Positions 27,005 to 36,735 are shown, counted from the stretch's first letter. The stretch: 55,766 bases of DNA from Bacteroidia bacterium (GCA_016212695.1 JACREX010000054.1:1-55766), one strand, 5' to 3'. Translations and numbers: made by a program. The notes: a model not told the origin generated them from the sequence alone.

Positions 27005-27628
27005 ATGAAAATTGAATTCTATGCATTTATTTTTTTTCTGGCATGGTTCACGGTATTTACGGATGGCATTCCTTTTCAGGTATCTGATATTTTACTGAAA
27101 CAGGATCATACAGGCGTACAACAGAACAGCGCCTACAAAGACGAAAATTATAAGTTCACTCTTACGTATCCTTCCGGTTATGTTTTAAAAAAAGCATCTG
27201 AGAAAAGTATTCTGATCCGGTGGAATAAAGACCTTGAATCTGTGACCCGGATATCTGTTGCCATTCACAATTTTGAAACCTATGGTTCTACCGGCAAATT
27301 GTATAATTTCAGCGAATTTGTCAGGAAGCATGCAAAAAACCTGTATGAACAAAATAATTACAGCGGAGTTGTTGACAGTATTATGGTAAAGGATTATTTG
27401 AATAACAATTCCCTTTCCGGAAAAGAAGTGTACGTGAGGATTGTCAATAAAGCGCGTAATAATTCCGGCAAAGAAGAGCAAACTATCAAAGGGCCGGTAT
27501 ATATTTTTGATATTACCGCAAAGGTCGGTATACCGGGTATCGCTATCGCAATTTATCAATTGACGGATGACAGTAAAACAGCCAAAGTGATGCGAAGCAT
27601 TGTTGACGATCTTAAATTTGAGAATTGA
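27005..27628 (+). CDS. Unknown exported protein between rel and purA
   Basis: 207 residues. An N-terminal hydrophobic stretch (FYAFIFFLAWFTVF) suggests export or anchoring. The rest is a soluble alpha/beta domain beginning YKDENYKFTLTYPSGY, a start reminiscent of PsbP-like folds, and ending KVMRSIVDDLKFEN. The resemblance is by pattern only. It sits 41 bases before purA on the same strand and likely shares its transcript. Confidence 0.75.
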   Translation: MKIEFYAFIFFLAWFTVFTDGIPFQVSDILLKQDHTGVQQNSAYKDENYKFTLTYPSGYVLKKASEKSILIRWNKDLESVTRISVAIHNFETYGSTGKLYNFSEFVRKHAKNLYEQNNYSGVVDSIMVKDYLNNNSLSGKEVYVRIVNKARNNSGKEEQTIKGPVYIFDITAKVGIPGIAIAIYQLTDDSKTAKVMRSIVDDLKFEN

Positions 27629-27669
27629 TTTTAAATGTAATATTAGGATTTCGAAATAATTTCAGGTAA

Positions 27670-28956
27670 ATGAAAGTAGACGTTTTATTAGGCCTTCAAT
27701 GGGGAGACGAAGGAAAAGGGAAAGTGGTGGATGTTTTAACGCCAAACTATGATGTGATTGCAAGATTTCAGGGAGGCCCTAATGCGGGTCATTCACTTGA
27801 ATTCAATAATATCCGGCATGTGCTTCATACCATTCCCTCCGGCATTTTTCATAAAGATACCATCAATATTATTGGAAACGGAGTGGTGATAGATCCCGTT
27901 ATTTTTAAAAAAGAAATTGATTCTCTTGTGAAAATGGGAGTGGACGCATCAAGCCGGCTTTTAATTTCAAAAAGAGCGCACCTGATTCTTCCCACGCATC
28001 GCATACTTGATGCAGCTTCTGAGGCGTATAAGGGAAAATCTAAAATCGGGTCCACGTTAAAAGGTATAGGCCCGGCCTATATGGACAAGACCGGAAGGAA
28101 TGGTTTGCGCATAGGCGATATAACCGGTAATAATTTTATTGAAAAATATCAGGCCCTGGTGGAAAAACATAAACAGATCATCCGTCAGTATAAATATACA
28201 TATAATTTATCCGGATATGAAAAAGAATGGTACGACGGTATTGATACTTTGAAAGGATTTCAATTTGTAGACAGCGAGCAGTTGATCAATACATATACCC
28301 ATGAGAATAAAAAAGTGCTTGCAGAGGGCGCGCAGGGAACGCTTCTGGATATTGATTTCGGGACTTATCCGTATGTTACCTCCTCTAACACGATATGTGC
28401 AGGCGCATGTACAGGATTGGGAATAGCCCCCAATAAAATCGGAGATGTTTTTGGCATATTCAAGGCCTATTGCACCCGCGTAGGCAGCGGCCCTTTCCCT
28501 ACGGAATTGTTTGATGAAACCGGAAAAGCGCTGCAGAAATTCGGCAACGAGTTTGGTTCAACAACCGGCCGTGCGCGGCGTTGCGGTTGGCTTGATTTGC
28601 CTGCTCTGAAATACGCAATCATGATCAATGGAGCTACGCAGCTTATCATGACCAAAGCGGATGTGATGGATCAATTCGATATCATTAAAGTTGCAGTAGC
28701 TTATAAATATCAGGGACAAGCGACAGTTAGTTTTCCTTTTGATATGAATGAACCCATAGAGCCTGTATATAAAGAGATGAAAGGATGGAAAACGGATTTG
28801 ACTAAGATCACAGCCGAAGACCAGTTTCCAGATGAGTTTTTACAATATATGGATTTTATAGAAAAAGAAGTCGGCGTACCTGTAAAAATTGTTTCAGTAG
28901 GTCCTGACCGGAAGCAAATAATTTTCAGAAAAAATGTGAAAACTTATATAGGTTGA
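27670..28956 (+). CDS. purA: Adenylosuccinate synthetase
   Basis: 428 residues, full length for the family. It condenses IMP with aspartate using GTP, the first committed step to AMP. The P-loop-like QWGDEGKGK (residues 10-18) carries the catalytic Asp13; His41 lies in GGPNAGHSLEF. Also visible are STLKGIGPAYMDK, AEGAQGTLLDIDFGTYPYVTSSN and the late TTGRARRCGWLD, which binds IMP and GTP. The ATG at 27670 fits the family start. It ends 7 bases from the convergent MFS gene. Confidence 0.98.
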   Translation: MKVDVLLGLQWGDEGKGKVVDVLTPNYDVIARFQGGPNAGHSLEFNNIRHVLHTIPSGIFHKDTINIIGNGVVIDPVIFKKEIDSLVKMGVDASSRLLISKRAHLILPTHRILDAASEAYKGKSKIGSTLKGIGPAYMDKTGRNGLRIGDITGNNFIEKYQALVEKHKQIIRQYKYTYNLSGYEKEWYDGIDTLKGFQFVDSEQLINTYTHENKKVLAEGAQGTLLDIDFGTYPYVTSSNTICAGACTGLGIAPNKIGDVFGIFKAYCTRVGSGPFPTELFDETGKALQKFGNEFGSTTGRARRCGWLDLPALKYAIMINGATQLIMTKADVMDQFDIIKVAVAYKYQGQATVSFPFDMNEPIEPVYKEMKGWKTDLTKITAEDQFPDEFLQYMDFIEKEVGVPVKIVSVGPDRKQIIFRKNVKTYIG

Positions 28957-28963
28957 AGCAGCG

Positions 28964-30361
28964 TCAGAGTATATTTTTATTTGGAAGTTCCAGCCCGAAA
29001 TCAGAAAATTTGTCTTCACGCTTCAGCAGGAAAGCAAACAATAGTCCGACAAGGCCGAGGCCGGCAAACATAAGCACCGTAACTGTATAATCGAGTTGTG
29101 CTCCTTTTTCAATCATTTCCGGAGTGATGGATGCATTGGTAATATCCAGAACTTTTCCCGCTAAAATAGGGAAAGAAAACAATCCTAAGTTTTGTATGGA
29201 GAACATCAAACCATATGCAGTGCCTAATCTTTTTTCTTCAACAATTTTTGAAACAGCCGGCCACATGGCGGCAGGAATTAAGGAAAAAGCAATACCCAGA
29301 ACGAATATGGCAATATAAGGATAAATAGTGGTTAACGAAAGAGTGAGATGAACTAATATGAGCAAAATAGAACCCAATATCATCAGGGTTGAACTCTTTC
29401 CTTTGATATCAACAAACCATCCGAATATCGGGGTAAACAAAACAGTGCCGAATGGAAGGATGGATGCGATTTTTCCGCTTAACTGCAAGTCCAGTCCGAA
29501 TTTATTGTGCATCAGATCGGGAGCGTAGGTAAGAAATGGAAAAACCGCAGAATAGAATGTAACGCATAAAAGAGCTATGTAAATAAAAGATTTATTTTTG
29601 AAAAGCGATAATACGTCGTTGATCTCAAATTTTTCATCCGGTCCGGAAACTATAGATACTCTCGATTGCCTGTCGAATTTAAGATCGTAGATCATGTAGA
29701 ATAAGAAAGTAAGAAACCCGATAGCCATCAACATAGCTCCGAGCCATGTTGCATTGGTCCATGATGGGTAAAGTCCTGAAACCTGTTCTCCAACCAAAAT
29801 CGGCGATGAAATAAGCGCCAGCGCGGTACCGGCTCTTGCAATGGCAAGGTTGATACCAAAAGCCAAAGCGAGTTCTCTTCCTTTAAACCATTTAACGATA
29901 GCCTTGCTTACAACCACATAAAATGTTTCGGCGCCCAGCCCGAAAAATAATCTGCCCAGCATCATCATTTTTAACTCAGGGCTGTAGCTTGGTAAAAAAG
30001 AACCCATAAGATTGTGACCCAGCCCGCCATTTTTATAATAATTGCAAGCGCCATATGCAGTGATAAAAGAACCAAGCGTCATCAGCGTTACGAAAAGCAT
30101 CCCCGTTTTTCTGATTCCCCATCGGTCGAGAATGATACCACCAAGAACAGCCATTAACAGGAATGTGTTTGGAAAAGAGTAGAACGAAACAATAAGGCCG
30201 TAATCGGTAGAGCTGAGTTTTAGCTCGGTTTGCATCACTGATTTTATGGACGAGAGCACATCATAGAAATAATAACTGACCCCCATTGTAAAACTTATCA
30301 GGAGGATTACCCCCCACCTTACAACCGCGGAATCATTCAATGCTTTTCTAATCTCGTTCAT
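28964..30361 (-). CDS. Major facilitator superfamily transporter
   Basis: 465 residues with about 12 hydrophobic helices and a central cytoplasmic loop (about 230-265, DLKFDRQSRVSIVSGPDEKFE). The conserved loop 2-3 motif appears as GGIILDRWGIRKTG (the GxLaDrxGrr signature) and again after helix 8 as FGWFVDIKGKSS. Helix 1 begins WGVILLISFTMGVSYYFYDVL. No substrate can be named from sequence; it may be a small-molecule or peptide carrier. It converges on purA and diverges from the binding-protein gene at 30712 across a 350-base AT-rich gap. Confidence 0.88.
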   Translation of the reverse strand: MNEIRKALNDSAVVRWGVILLISFTMGVSYYFYDVLSSIKSVMQTELKLSSTDYGLIVSFYSFPNTFLLMAVLGGIILDRWGIRKTGMLFVTLMTLGSFITAYGACNYYKNGGLGHNLMGSFLPSYSPELKMMMLGRLFFGLGAETFYVVVSKAIVKWFKGRELALAFGINLAIARAGTALALISSPILVGEQVSGLYPSWTNATWLGAMLMAIGFLTFLFYMIYDLKFDRQSRVSIVSGPDEKFEINDVLSLFKNKSFIYIALLCVTFYSAVFPFLTYAPDLMHNKFGLDLQLSGKIASILPFGTVLFTPIFGWFVDIKGKSSTLMILGSILLILVHLTLSLTTIYPYIAIFVLGIAFSLIPAAMWPAVSKIVEEKRLGTAYGLMFSIQNLGLFSFPILAGKVLDITNASITPEMIEKGAQLDYTVTVLMFAGLGLVGLLFAFLLKREDKFSDFGLELPNKNIL

Positions 30362-30438
30362 TTCTGTGATTTACGTAAATTTTGCATCTCATTGAGCGGC
30401 CTAAATTATAAACAATATATTTTATATCCAATAATTAA

Positions 30439-30460
30439 ATTAAAATATTTACATTTTAAT
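30439..30460. promoter_or_regulatory. AT-rich inverted repeat in the divergent intergenic region
   Basis: ATTAAAAT (30439-30446) and ATTTTAAT (30453-30460) form an 8-bp inverted repeat around ATTTAC, in the 350-base gap between the MFS and binding-protein genes. It might be an operator, but such sequences are common by chance in AT-rich DNA. The rest of the gap holds only the promoter at 30651 and AT-rich sequence. Confidence 0.2.
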
Positions 30461-30650
30461 AATTGATTTTTGTCAGTTTAATATATAATTTTGTCATAAT
30501 ATTTTGTCTGTTCGTCAAAAAATCATTATATACACTTAGTTTTATCAAGTTTGAAATTTTACTCAATATATATTTTATTTAGTGACTACAAGGTATTTCT
30601 GATATTATTAAGTGAACCTGAATTTATACCCTGTCATTATACAGTTTATG

Positions 30651-30681
30651 TTTGATTTTAGTAAATCTTAATGTAGTTTTG
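30651..30681 (+). promoter_or_regulatory. Bacteroidota promoter for the binding lipoprotein
   Basis: TTTG at 30651-30654, 19 bases, then TAGTTTTG at 30674-30681: an exact match to TTTG-N19-TAnnTTTG. The expected transcription start is near 30688. This argues that translation begins at 30712 and not at the upstream in-frame start codon at 30652. Confidence 0.75.
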
Positions 30682-30711
30682 TCAGGATACGGGATTATTA
30701 CTTTTCACCTG

Positions 30712-31875
30712 ATGGAAAAAAAAGTATACATTATATTATATATAGAAATTTTATTTTTGATTTTTTCCTGCAACCGGCAACCGGAAAAAATTGAATCGCA
30801 TAATTCGGGGAATAAAAATCAGAATTTTTATGCTAAAGGTTTTTCGGTTATACATTATAATAATGTATATAAAATTATAACTGTAAAAAATCCATGGCAG
30901 GGAGCAAACAATATTCAGTTTGAATACTACCTGGTTGACAGAGCCGGTAAAATCCCTGATGAATTAAAACAGAAACCGGTTATCCGGACACCTGTCAGAA
31001 AAGTTGTATGCCTTTCCACAACCCATACAGCGATGATTGATTTTATTGATGAACCAAATTCTATTACCGGAATTGCAGGAACCAATAATGTTGTAAACCC
31101 TAAAATAAGAAAACAAATTGATGAGGGTAAAATTAAAGATGTAGGGTATGACAACAACCTGAATTATGAAACCATCATCGGTTTGCAGCCCGATCTTGTT
31201 ATTGTTTACGGGGTGGGCAGCGAGGCATCGCAGGTTATCAATAAGCTCAGGGACTTAAATATAAATGCAGTTGTTAATGCAGAGTACCTGGAAGAAACTG
31301 TTTTGGCAAAAGCAGAATGGATAAAATTTATTTCAGCATTTTATAACAAAGAAAAACTGGCAGAAGAAAAATTTCTTCAAATCGAAAAAGAATATAATAA
31401 TTTAAAAAAGATTGCCGGTTCGGTAAAAGAAAAACCCAACGTGCTGACAGGTCTTCCATGGAAAGGTACATGGTGGGCGCCGGGAGGTAATTCCCATACG
31501 GCAAAACTTATTGCAGATGCCGGCGGACAGTTTTTATGGGCGGAGAATACATCGCATGAAAGCATTCCTGTAAATATTGAATCCGTAATCGAAAAGGCTC
31601 AGCTAGCAGATGTATGGATTAATCCCGGAGCAGCAAACTCACTGCGGGAAATAGTATCGGTTGATGAACGCATTCAGGGTATGACCGTTTTTAAAAAAGC
31701 ATACATATATAATAATAATGCCATCCTGAATAAATTTGGAGGAAATGATTTTTGGGAATCCGGGATCATGAATCCGCAAATTATTTTGAAAGATCTTATT
31801 TATATATTTCATCCGGCGCTTTTACCCGATCATAAACTTACGTATTATAAAAAATTGCAGTTGGCAAAATCCTAA
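30712..31875 (+). CDS. ABC-type periplasmic binding lipoprotein (Fe-siderophore/cobalamin class)
   Basis: 387 residues from the ATG at 30712. The start was chosen because a promoter overlaps the longer frame and because MEKKVYIILYIEILFLIFSC then gives a proper lipobox with Cys20. The two-lobe fold of the class joined by one long helix is visible. The N-lobe has VVCLSTTHTAMIDFID, ITGIAGTNN and LQPDLVIVYG; the linker helix is KEKLAEEKFLQIEKEYN. The C-lobe has WWAPGGNSHTAKLIADAGG. Such proteins hand ferric-siderophores, haem or B12 to an inner-membrane ABC importer. No permease or ATPase gene lies in the window, so it is an orphan here. Its stop is 4 bases from the end of the convergent MEMO-like gene. 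Confidence 0.9.
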   Translation: MEKKVYIILYIEILFLIFSCNRQPEKIESHNSGNKNQNFYAKGFSVIHYNNVYKIITVKNPWQGANNIQFEYYLVDRAGKIPDELKQKPVIRTPVRKVVCLSTTHTAMIDFIDEPNSITGIAGTNNVVNPKIRKQIDEGKIKDVGYDNNLNYETIIGLQPDLVIVYGVGSEASQVINKLRDLNINAVVNAEYLEETVLAKAEWIKFISAFYNKEKLAEEKFLQIEKEYNNLKKIAGSVKEKPNVLTGLPWKGTWWAPGGNSHTAKLIADAGGQFLWAENTSHESIPVNIESVIEKAQLADVWINPGAANSLREIVSVDERIQGMTVFKKAYIYNNNAILNKFGGNDFWESGIMNPQIILKDLIYIFHPALLPDHKLTYYKKLQLAKS

Positions 31876-31879
31876 ATTT

Positions 31880-32950
31880 TCATTTATAACCTATCGCAAC
31901 ATACCCTACCCAGTGATGAATATTTGCCGGGGCTGTCGCCCCTATTTTTAAATCATCAACTTTTATGGGTTTGTTCATGATGCTGGTTGAATAATCCAAA
32001 AACAGTCCGTTGAGTTTTGGGGTCTGGGTTTTTTCCTGCAGGTATAGCGAGGTAAGTAATCCGAAAGGTACAGAATTTCTTCCGCACCAGGTCCACTTAT
32101 ACCCGCTGTTCTTATCTACCAGTTCAGAAATAAAAGAAATGATTTTTGAAATAGTGAACTCCGGAACGAGGTAATCATGTATAAGTTTATGTTCATACGC
32201 AAGAGCTTTTTTATAACCCGATGAATCGCTTCCTAACAAAGCAAAATTTTTTCCCCCCCAATCCTGATCACCATAATGAACCGCATCATTCGAAATGACC
32301 ATTGCGATATCTTCTCCCCATTTCAGATTTTGTGAAACTAAAATGCTATGGATTACACCGGCAAGATTTTTGGCCAGTATCTGCAGTGTATCAGCCGGCA
32401 TGTTTGGTACAAGAATCGGAATGATCTCGACTTTTCTGTTATAGTATTGAAGGAACGGCACCATGGCTTCTACAGAATGTTCCCGTGCATGTATGCTGTC
32501 ATCGGTAAGGTAGAAATTTTTTGAAAGGCCCTGAATGATTTTTTCACGGAGCGGCGAAATTTTTATATTTCCGTAAGCAGACTTCCACTGGTCGAAATTT
32601 TCAAAAATGATCTTGTCCCTGATTTTAATTTTATGTGCAACCCCAAAGATAATGACCGTCCCGGCCTTAATATTTTCAAGGGAGAGAGGATACAGGTACC
32701 CGGCATATGTATAATCGTCGTGTGGACAAATAGCAACCCTGAAAATTGTTTCAGCAGAAATTTTTTTCTCTTTTCGGATATAATTTATTTGTGAAAATTT
32801 TTCCCGCCATATCCGGTTCATGACAGAATCCATCTGTATGCAATTACTCGCGAAACCCACAGTATCTCTTTGATTCCTGATTTTTATCGGTTGCGGAAAT
32901 GCATTGGAGAAAATGGAAAGTAATAATAAAACCAAGATTGATGTTTTCAT
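31880..32950 (-). CDS. Secreted MEMO1-family protein
   Basis: 356 residues with a signal peptide (MKTSILVLLLLSIFSNAF). The MEMO/AMMECR1-system B fold is recognisable by ICPHDDYTYAG, FGVAHKIKIRD, AREHSVEAMVPFLQYY, ISNDAVHYGD and TWCGRNSVPFG. The residues matching the metal ligands of human MEMO1 (H49, H81, C244) are H77, H106 and C289, so metal binding is plausible. Bacterial and human relatives are generally cytoplasmic; the signal peptide here is unusual. It converges on the binding lipoprotein gene. A 14-base hairpin (GGGGC TGTC GCCCC) is translated at 31929-31942. Confidence 0.85.
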   Translation of the reverse strand: MKTSILVLLLLSIFSNAFPQPIKIRNQRDTVGFASNCIQMDSVMNRIWREKFSQINYIRKEKKISAETIFRVAICPHDDYTYAGYLYPLSLENIKAGTVIIFGVAHKIKIRDKIIFENFDQWKSAYGNIKISPLREKIIQGLSKNFYLTDDSIHAREHSVEAMVPFLQYYNRKVEIIPILVPNMPADTLQILAKNLAGVIHSILVSQNLKWGEDIAMVISNDAVHYGDQDWGGKNFALLGSDSSGYKKALAYEHKLIHDYLVPEFTISKIISFISELVDKNSGYKWTWCGRNSVPFGLLTSLYLQEKTQTPKLNGLFLDYSTSIMNKPIKVDDLKIGATAPANIHHWVGYVAIGYK

Positions 32951-33124
32951 TTTTTGAGATTTAATATTTCACTAAATTAAAAAAATAATTATAAAATACA
33001 AATTGTTTTTGAAAACTGATATTCGTTGTAATCCTTATTAATAAAGGGATGTACGCTTAAAATTTTCATAAGTGTTTTTTGTTTTTCAAAATAATTTTAT
33101 TTTTTTTTAAATTTTTATTGCGAA

Positions 33125-33159
33125 TTGTTGTATTAATTAAAATTAAATATTTACTTTTG
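33125..33159 (+). promoter_or_regulatory. Likely Bacteroidota promoter for the amidotransferase gene
   Basis: TACTTTTG at 33152-33159 fits TAnnTTTG. The -33 side has TTGTTG at 33125-33130, leaving a 21-base spacer. The ATG follows 25 bases after the -7 box, as in the other promoters of this window. Confidence 0.5.
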
Positions 33160-33184
33160 TAATGTCAAGTTAAAAATTTTTCAG

Positions 33185-33754
33185 ATGGACGTTTTACTTA
33201 TAGATAATTTTGATTCCTTCACCTACAACCTCCTTCACATTGTAGAAAAATACACCGATTCAGCTACTGTCATCCGATACGATAAACTTGAAATTCATAA
33301 CGTGGAAAAGTTTGATAAAATAATTTTTTCACCCGGCCCGGATGTTCCATCCAACTATAAAAAGTTATTCCGGGTTTTAGAATCATTCCAAACAACAAAA
33401 AATATTCTGGGTGTGTGTTTAGGTCATCAGGTCATTGCCGAGCATTATAAAGCAAAGCTCTCAAACCTGCCACAGGTCATGCATGGCGTTGCCGGAAAAA
33501 TTTTTATTACAGATAAAGAAGAGAAAATTTTCAATAACATTCCGGAAATTTTTTTGTCAGGAAGATATCACTCATGGATTGTCGATCGTAATTTTTTTCC
33601 TCAGGAATTAAAAATTACTGCCGTTGATGAAAATGAAAATATCATGTCCGTGAGTCATAAACTTTTTAAAGTAAAAGGGATTCAATTTCATCCGGAGTCC
33701 ATCCTGACTGAGTTTGGCGATGCTATAATTTCAAACTGGATTTCGATGAATTAA
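33185..33754 (+). CDS. pabA: Glutamine amidotransferase, PabA/TrpG type
   Basis: 189 residues, the normal length of the stand-alone subunit. It supplies ammonia from glutamine to aminodeoxychorismate synthase (folate) or anthranilate synthase (tryptophan). The class I triad is visible: Cys78 in GVCLGHQ, His and Glu in IQFHPES. The start VLLIDNFDSFTYNL and the oxyanion turn SPGP are typical. No chorismate-binding partner gene (pabB or trpE) is nearby, so folate versus tryptophan use cannot be decided; the symbol is tentative. Confidence 0.9.
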   Translation: MDVLLIDNFDSFTYNLLHIVEKYTDSATVIRYDKLEIHNVEKFDKIIFSPGPDVPSNYKKLFRVLESFQTTKNILGVCLGHQVIAEHYKAKLSNLPQVMHGVAGKIFITDKEEKIFNNIPEIFLSGRYHSWIVDRNFFPQELKITAVDENENIMSVSHKLFKVKGIQFHPESILTEFGDAIISNWISMN

Positions 33755-33987
33755 TGATGAAGAATTTTTTTCGCAATCATAAAATGTATTTTTAAAGTGT
33801 TTAACAATTGTTTTAGGACTTGGTACATCTGGGCTCGTTTATTAAAAGTACGATGTGATGGTTAAAAAAAAGTCTGAAAAAAACTAATTTTAGTTTACAT
33901 TATATAATAGGAAGTTTTTTTTTTGATATAATTTAGTGCTCAAATTTAAAACGGGAAATTTTCAAAAATAAAATTTAAAAAGTAAAA

Positions 33988-36735
33988 ATGGCTGGCAAAA
34001 AATATGTATACTTCTTCGGCGGAAAACATGCGGATGGTAAAGTTGATATGAAGAACCTGCTGGGCGGAAAAGGCGCAAACCTTGCTGAAATGGTTAACAT
34101 AGGTTTGCCGGTTCCTGCAGGTTTTACGATCACAACAGAAGTATGCGCCGCATATTATGATAACAAGAAAAAATATCCTAAAGAATTAAATACGCAGGTG
34201 ATGGATGCTCTCCATAAAGTTGAAAAAGATATGGGAGCAAAGTTCGGCGATAAAAATAATCCGTTATTGGTTTCTGTCCGTTCAGGCGCGCGCGCTTCCA
34301 TGCCGGGTATGATGGAAACAGTTTTGAATGTCGGTTTAAATAATGAAACCCGCGATGGCTTGATTAAGAAAACAAAAAATCCCCGTTTCGTTTATGACTC
34401 ACAGCGCCGGTTGATCCAGATGTATTCCGATGTGGTCATGGAAAAAGCGACAGGTATCGAACCGAAAGAGGGAAAGGGTGTGCGTCAGCAACTCGAGCAG
34501 GAACTCGAAAAAATGAAACACGCCCGCGGAGTAAAAAGTGATACTGATTTAACAGCCGCTGATTTAAAAGAACTGATCGAAATTTATAAAAAGAAAGTAA
34601 AAGAAGTTTTAGGAAAACCATTTCCTGAAAATCCGGTTGACCAGTTATGGGGAGCAATAGGAGCAGTGTTTCAGAGTTGGATGGGAAGGCGTGCAATATC
34701 CTATCGTAAGTTTGAAGGGATACCCGATAGTTGGGGTACTGCCGTTAGTGTTCAGTCCATGGTGTTTGGTAATATGGGCGATACTTCTGCAACCGGAGTT
34801 GCATTTACAAGAAACCCTGCTACCGGAGAAAATTATTTTTATGGCGAATGGTTGCCGAACGCCCAGGGCGAAGATGTGGTCGCCGGCATTCGTACTCCGA
34901 ACCCGATTAATGAAATTGGAAAAAACGAACACACCAAACATCTTCCTTCTCTCGAAAAAGGAATGCCGAAAATTTACAAACAACTTCACGATATTCAGAA
35001 AAAACTCGAAACGCATTACAAAAATATGCTTGATATCGAGTTCACGATTCAGGATGGAAAATTATACATGTTACAGTGCCGCGTTGGAAAAAGAAATGGA
35101 CCCGCCGCTGTTAAGATGGCTCTTGAAATGTTGAAGGAAAAACTTATCAATAAAGAAGAAGCTGTGTTAAGAGTTGAACCTTCACAACTTGATGAGTTAT
35201 TGCATCCGATCATTGATCCCAAAGAAGAAGCAAAATTAAAACCGGTTGCTAAAGGTTTACCTGCCGGGCCGGGTGGAGCAGCCGGGCAAATTATTTTCAC
35301 TTCGCATGAAGCTGTTGAATGGACAAAAAAAGGTAAAAAAGTTATTCTGGTTCGTGAAGAAACCAATCCCGAAGATATCGAAGGCATGAGATCTGCCGTT
35401 GCAATTCTCACTGCCCGCGGCGGTATGACAAGTCATGCAGCATTGGTTGCAAGAGGATGGGGAAAATGCTGTATTGTCGGAGCCGGTTCATTGCATATTG
35501 ATGCATATGCAAAGACCATGAAAGTCGGCGACCTGGTTTTTAAAGAAGGCGACAACATCACCCTGAATGGAAGCAAAGGGTATATCTATAAAGGTGAGTT
35601 GCCAATGATAAAAGCCGCTGAAGAAAATAAGGATTTTATCGCCTTCATGAAGTTGTGCGATGAGATCAGAAAGATGAAAGTCCGTACCAATGCTGATACT
35701 CCGGAAGATGCTTCCAAAGCAAGAGTTTTTGGCGCAGAAGGTATCGGGCTTTTCAGAACCGAACATATGTTTTATGGAAAGCATTCTGAAAAACCTCTCT
35801 TCGCTCTCCGTAAAATGATTGCCTCAAATACAGAAAAAGAACGAAGGGCGGCATTGGATGAATTATTCCCGTTTGTAAAAGAAGATGTAAAAGGTACCCT
35901 GCTTGCTATGGATGGACTGCCGGTTACATTCCGCACCCTGGATCCTCCGCTTCATGAATTTGTTCCGCAGAATAAAGAGGAACGCGAAAAACTTGCAAAG
36001 AGTTTGCATATTTCTGCTTCTGAATTCAACAAGCGTGCCGATGCCCTTCATGAAAATAATCCGATGATGGGACACCGCGGCGTGCGTCTTGGAATATCGT
36101 ATCCTGAAATTACCGAGATGCAGGTAAGGGCAATTTTCGATGCAGCGGCAGAACTGCTCAAATCAAAAAAGAAACCGTTCCCGGAAATTATGATCCCGGT
36201 TACCTGTGTGGACACTGAATTGAAACATCAGTATGCCATCATTGAAAAAGTGTATCACGAAGTTCTTGCAAAACATAAACTGAAAGAAATCCCGCATATG
36301 ATCGGCACAATGATAGAAATTCCCAGGGCAGCTTTAACGGCCGATAAAATTGCAGGGATAGCTCAGTTCTTTTCTTTTGGAACCAATGACCTTACGCAAA
36401 TGTCGTTTGGTTTCTCAAGAGATGATATAGCGTCATTTCTTCCGGAATATCTTGAAAAGAAAATTTTACCCGTTGATCCGTTTAATATTTTAGATCAGGA
36501 AGGAGTCGGACAGCTTATGAGAACAGCAGTTGAAAAAGGCCGGAAGACCCGGAAAGATTTGAAGATTGGAATTTGCGGGGAGCATGGCGGCGAACCCTCA
36601 TCCATTGAATTCTGTCATTCCCTTGGGTTTTCGTATGTAAGTTGTTCGCCGTTCAGAGTTCCTATTGCCCGTCTGGCAGCAGCACAGGCTGTGGCAAAAG
36701 AAAATGCAGTTAAAAGAAAAGCTGCCAAAAAATAG
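33988..36735 (+). CDS. ppdK: Pyruvate, phosphate dikinase
   Basis: 915 residues, full length. It interconverts pyruvate, ATP and phosphate with PEP, AMP and pyrophosphate, a glycolytic or gluconeogenic step common in Bacteroidota. Domains in order: ATP-grasp nucleotide-binding (KGANLAEMVNIGLPVPAGF, VSVRSGARASMPGMMETVLN), the swivelling phosphohistidine domain with the catalytic His in GGMTSHAALVARGWGK (about 470), and the PEP/pyruvate TIM barrel (EGIGLFRTEHMFY, GTNDLTQMSFGFSRDD, CGEHGGEPSS). The ATG at 33988 lies in an A-rich leader. The 233 bases upstream hold no clear promoter beyond AT-rich sequence. Confidence 0.98.
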   Translation: MAGKKYVYFFGGKHADGKVDMKNLLGGKGANLAEMVNIGLPVPAGFTITTEVCAAYYDNKKKYPKELNTQVMDALHKVEKDMGAKFGDKNNPLLVSVRSGARASMPGMMETVLNVGLNNETRDGLIKKTKNPRFVYDSQRRLIQMYSDVVMEKATGIEPKEGKGVRQQLEQELEKMKHARGVKSDTDLTAADLKELIEIYKKKVKEVLGKPFPENPVDQLWGAIGAVFQSWMGRRAISYRKFEGIPDSWGTAVSVQSMVFGNMGDTSATGVAFTRNPATGENYFYGEWLPNAQGEDVVAGIRTPNPINEIGKNEHTKHLPSLEKGMPKIYKQLHDIQKKLETHYKNMLDIEFTIQDGKLYMLQCRVGKRNGPAAVKMALEMLKEKLINKEEAVLRVEPSQLDELLHPIIDPKEEAKLKPVAKGLPAGPGGAAGQIIFTSHEAVEWTKKGKKVILVREETNPEDIEGMRSAVAILTARGGMTSHAALVARGWGKCCIVGAGSLHIDAYAKTMKVGDLVFKEGDNITLNGSKGYIYKGELPMIKAAEENKDFIAFMKLCDEIRKMKVRTNADTPEDASKARVFGAEGIGLFRTEHMFYGKHSEKPLFALRKMIASNTEKERRAALDELFPFVKEDVKGTLLAMDGLPVTFRTLDPPLHEFVPQNKEEREKLAKSLHISASEFNKRADALHENNPMMGHRGVRLGISYPEITEMQVRAIFDAAAELLKSKKKPFPEIMIPVTCVDTELKHQYAIIEKVYHEVLAKHKLKEIPHMIGTMIEIPRAALTADKIAGIAQFFSFGTNDLTQMSFGFSRDDIASFLPEYLEKKILPVDPFNILDQEGVGQLMRTAVEKGRKTRKDLKIGICGEHGGEPSSIEFCHSLGFSYVSCSPFRVPIARLAAAQAVAKENAVKRKAAKK

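Noticed and set aside
30652-30711. An upstream start for the binding lipoprotein
   Set aside because: The stretch overlaps the -33/-7 promoter, and only the start at 30712 gives a correct lipobox distance.
31929-31942. GGGGC-TGTC-GCCCC hairpin in the MEMO-like gene as another inserted palindrome
   Set aside because: It has only a five-base stem and no second copy in the window, so chance is not excluded.
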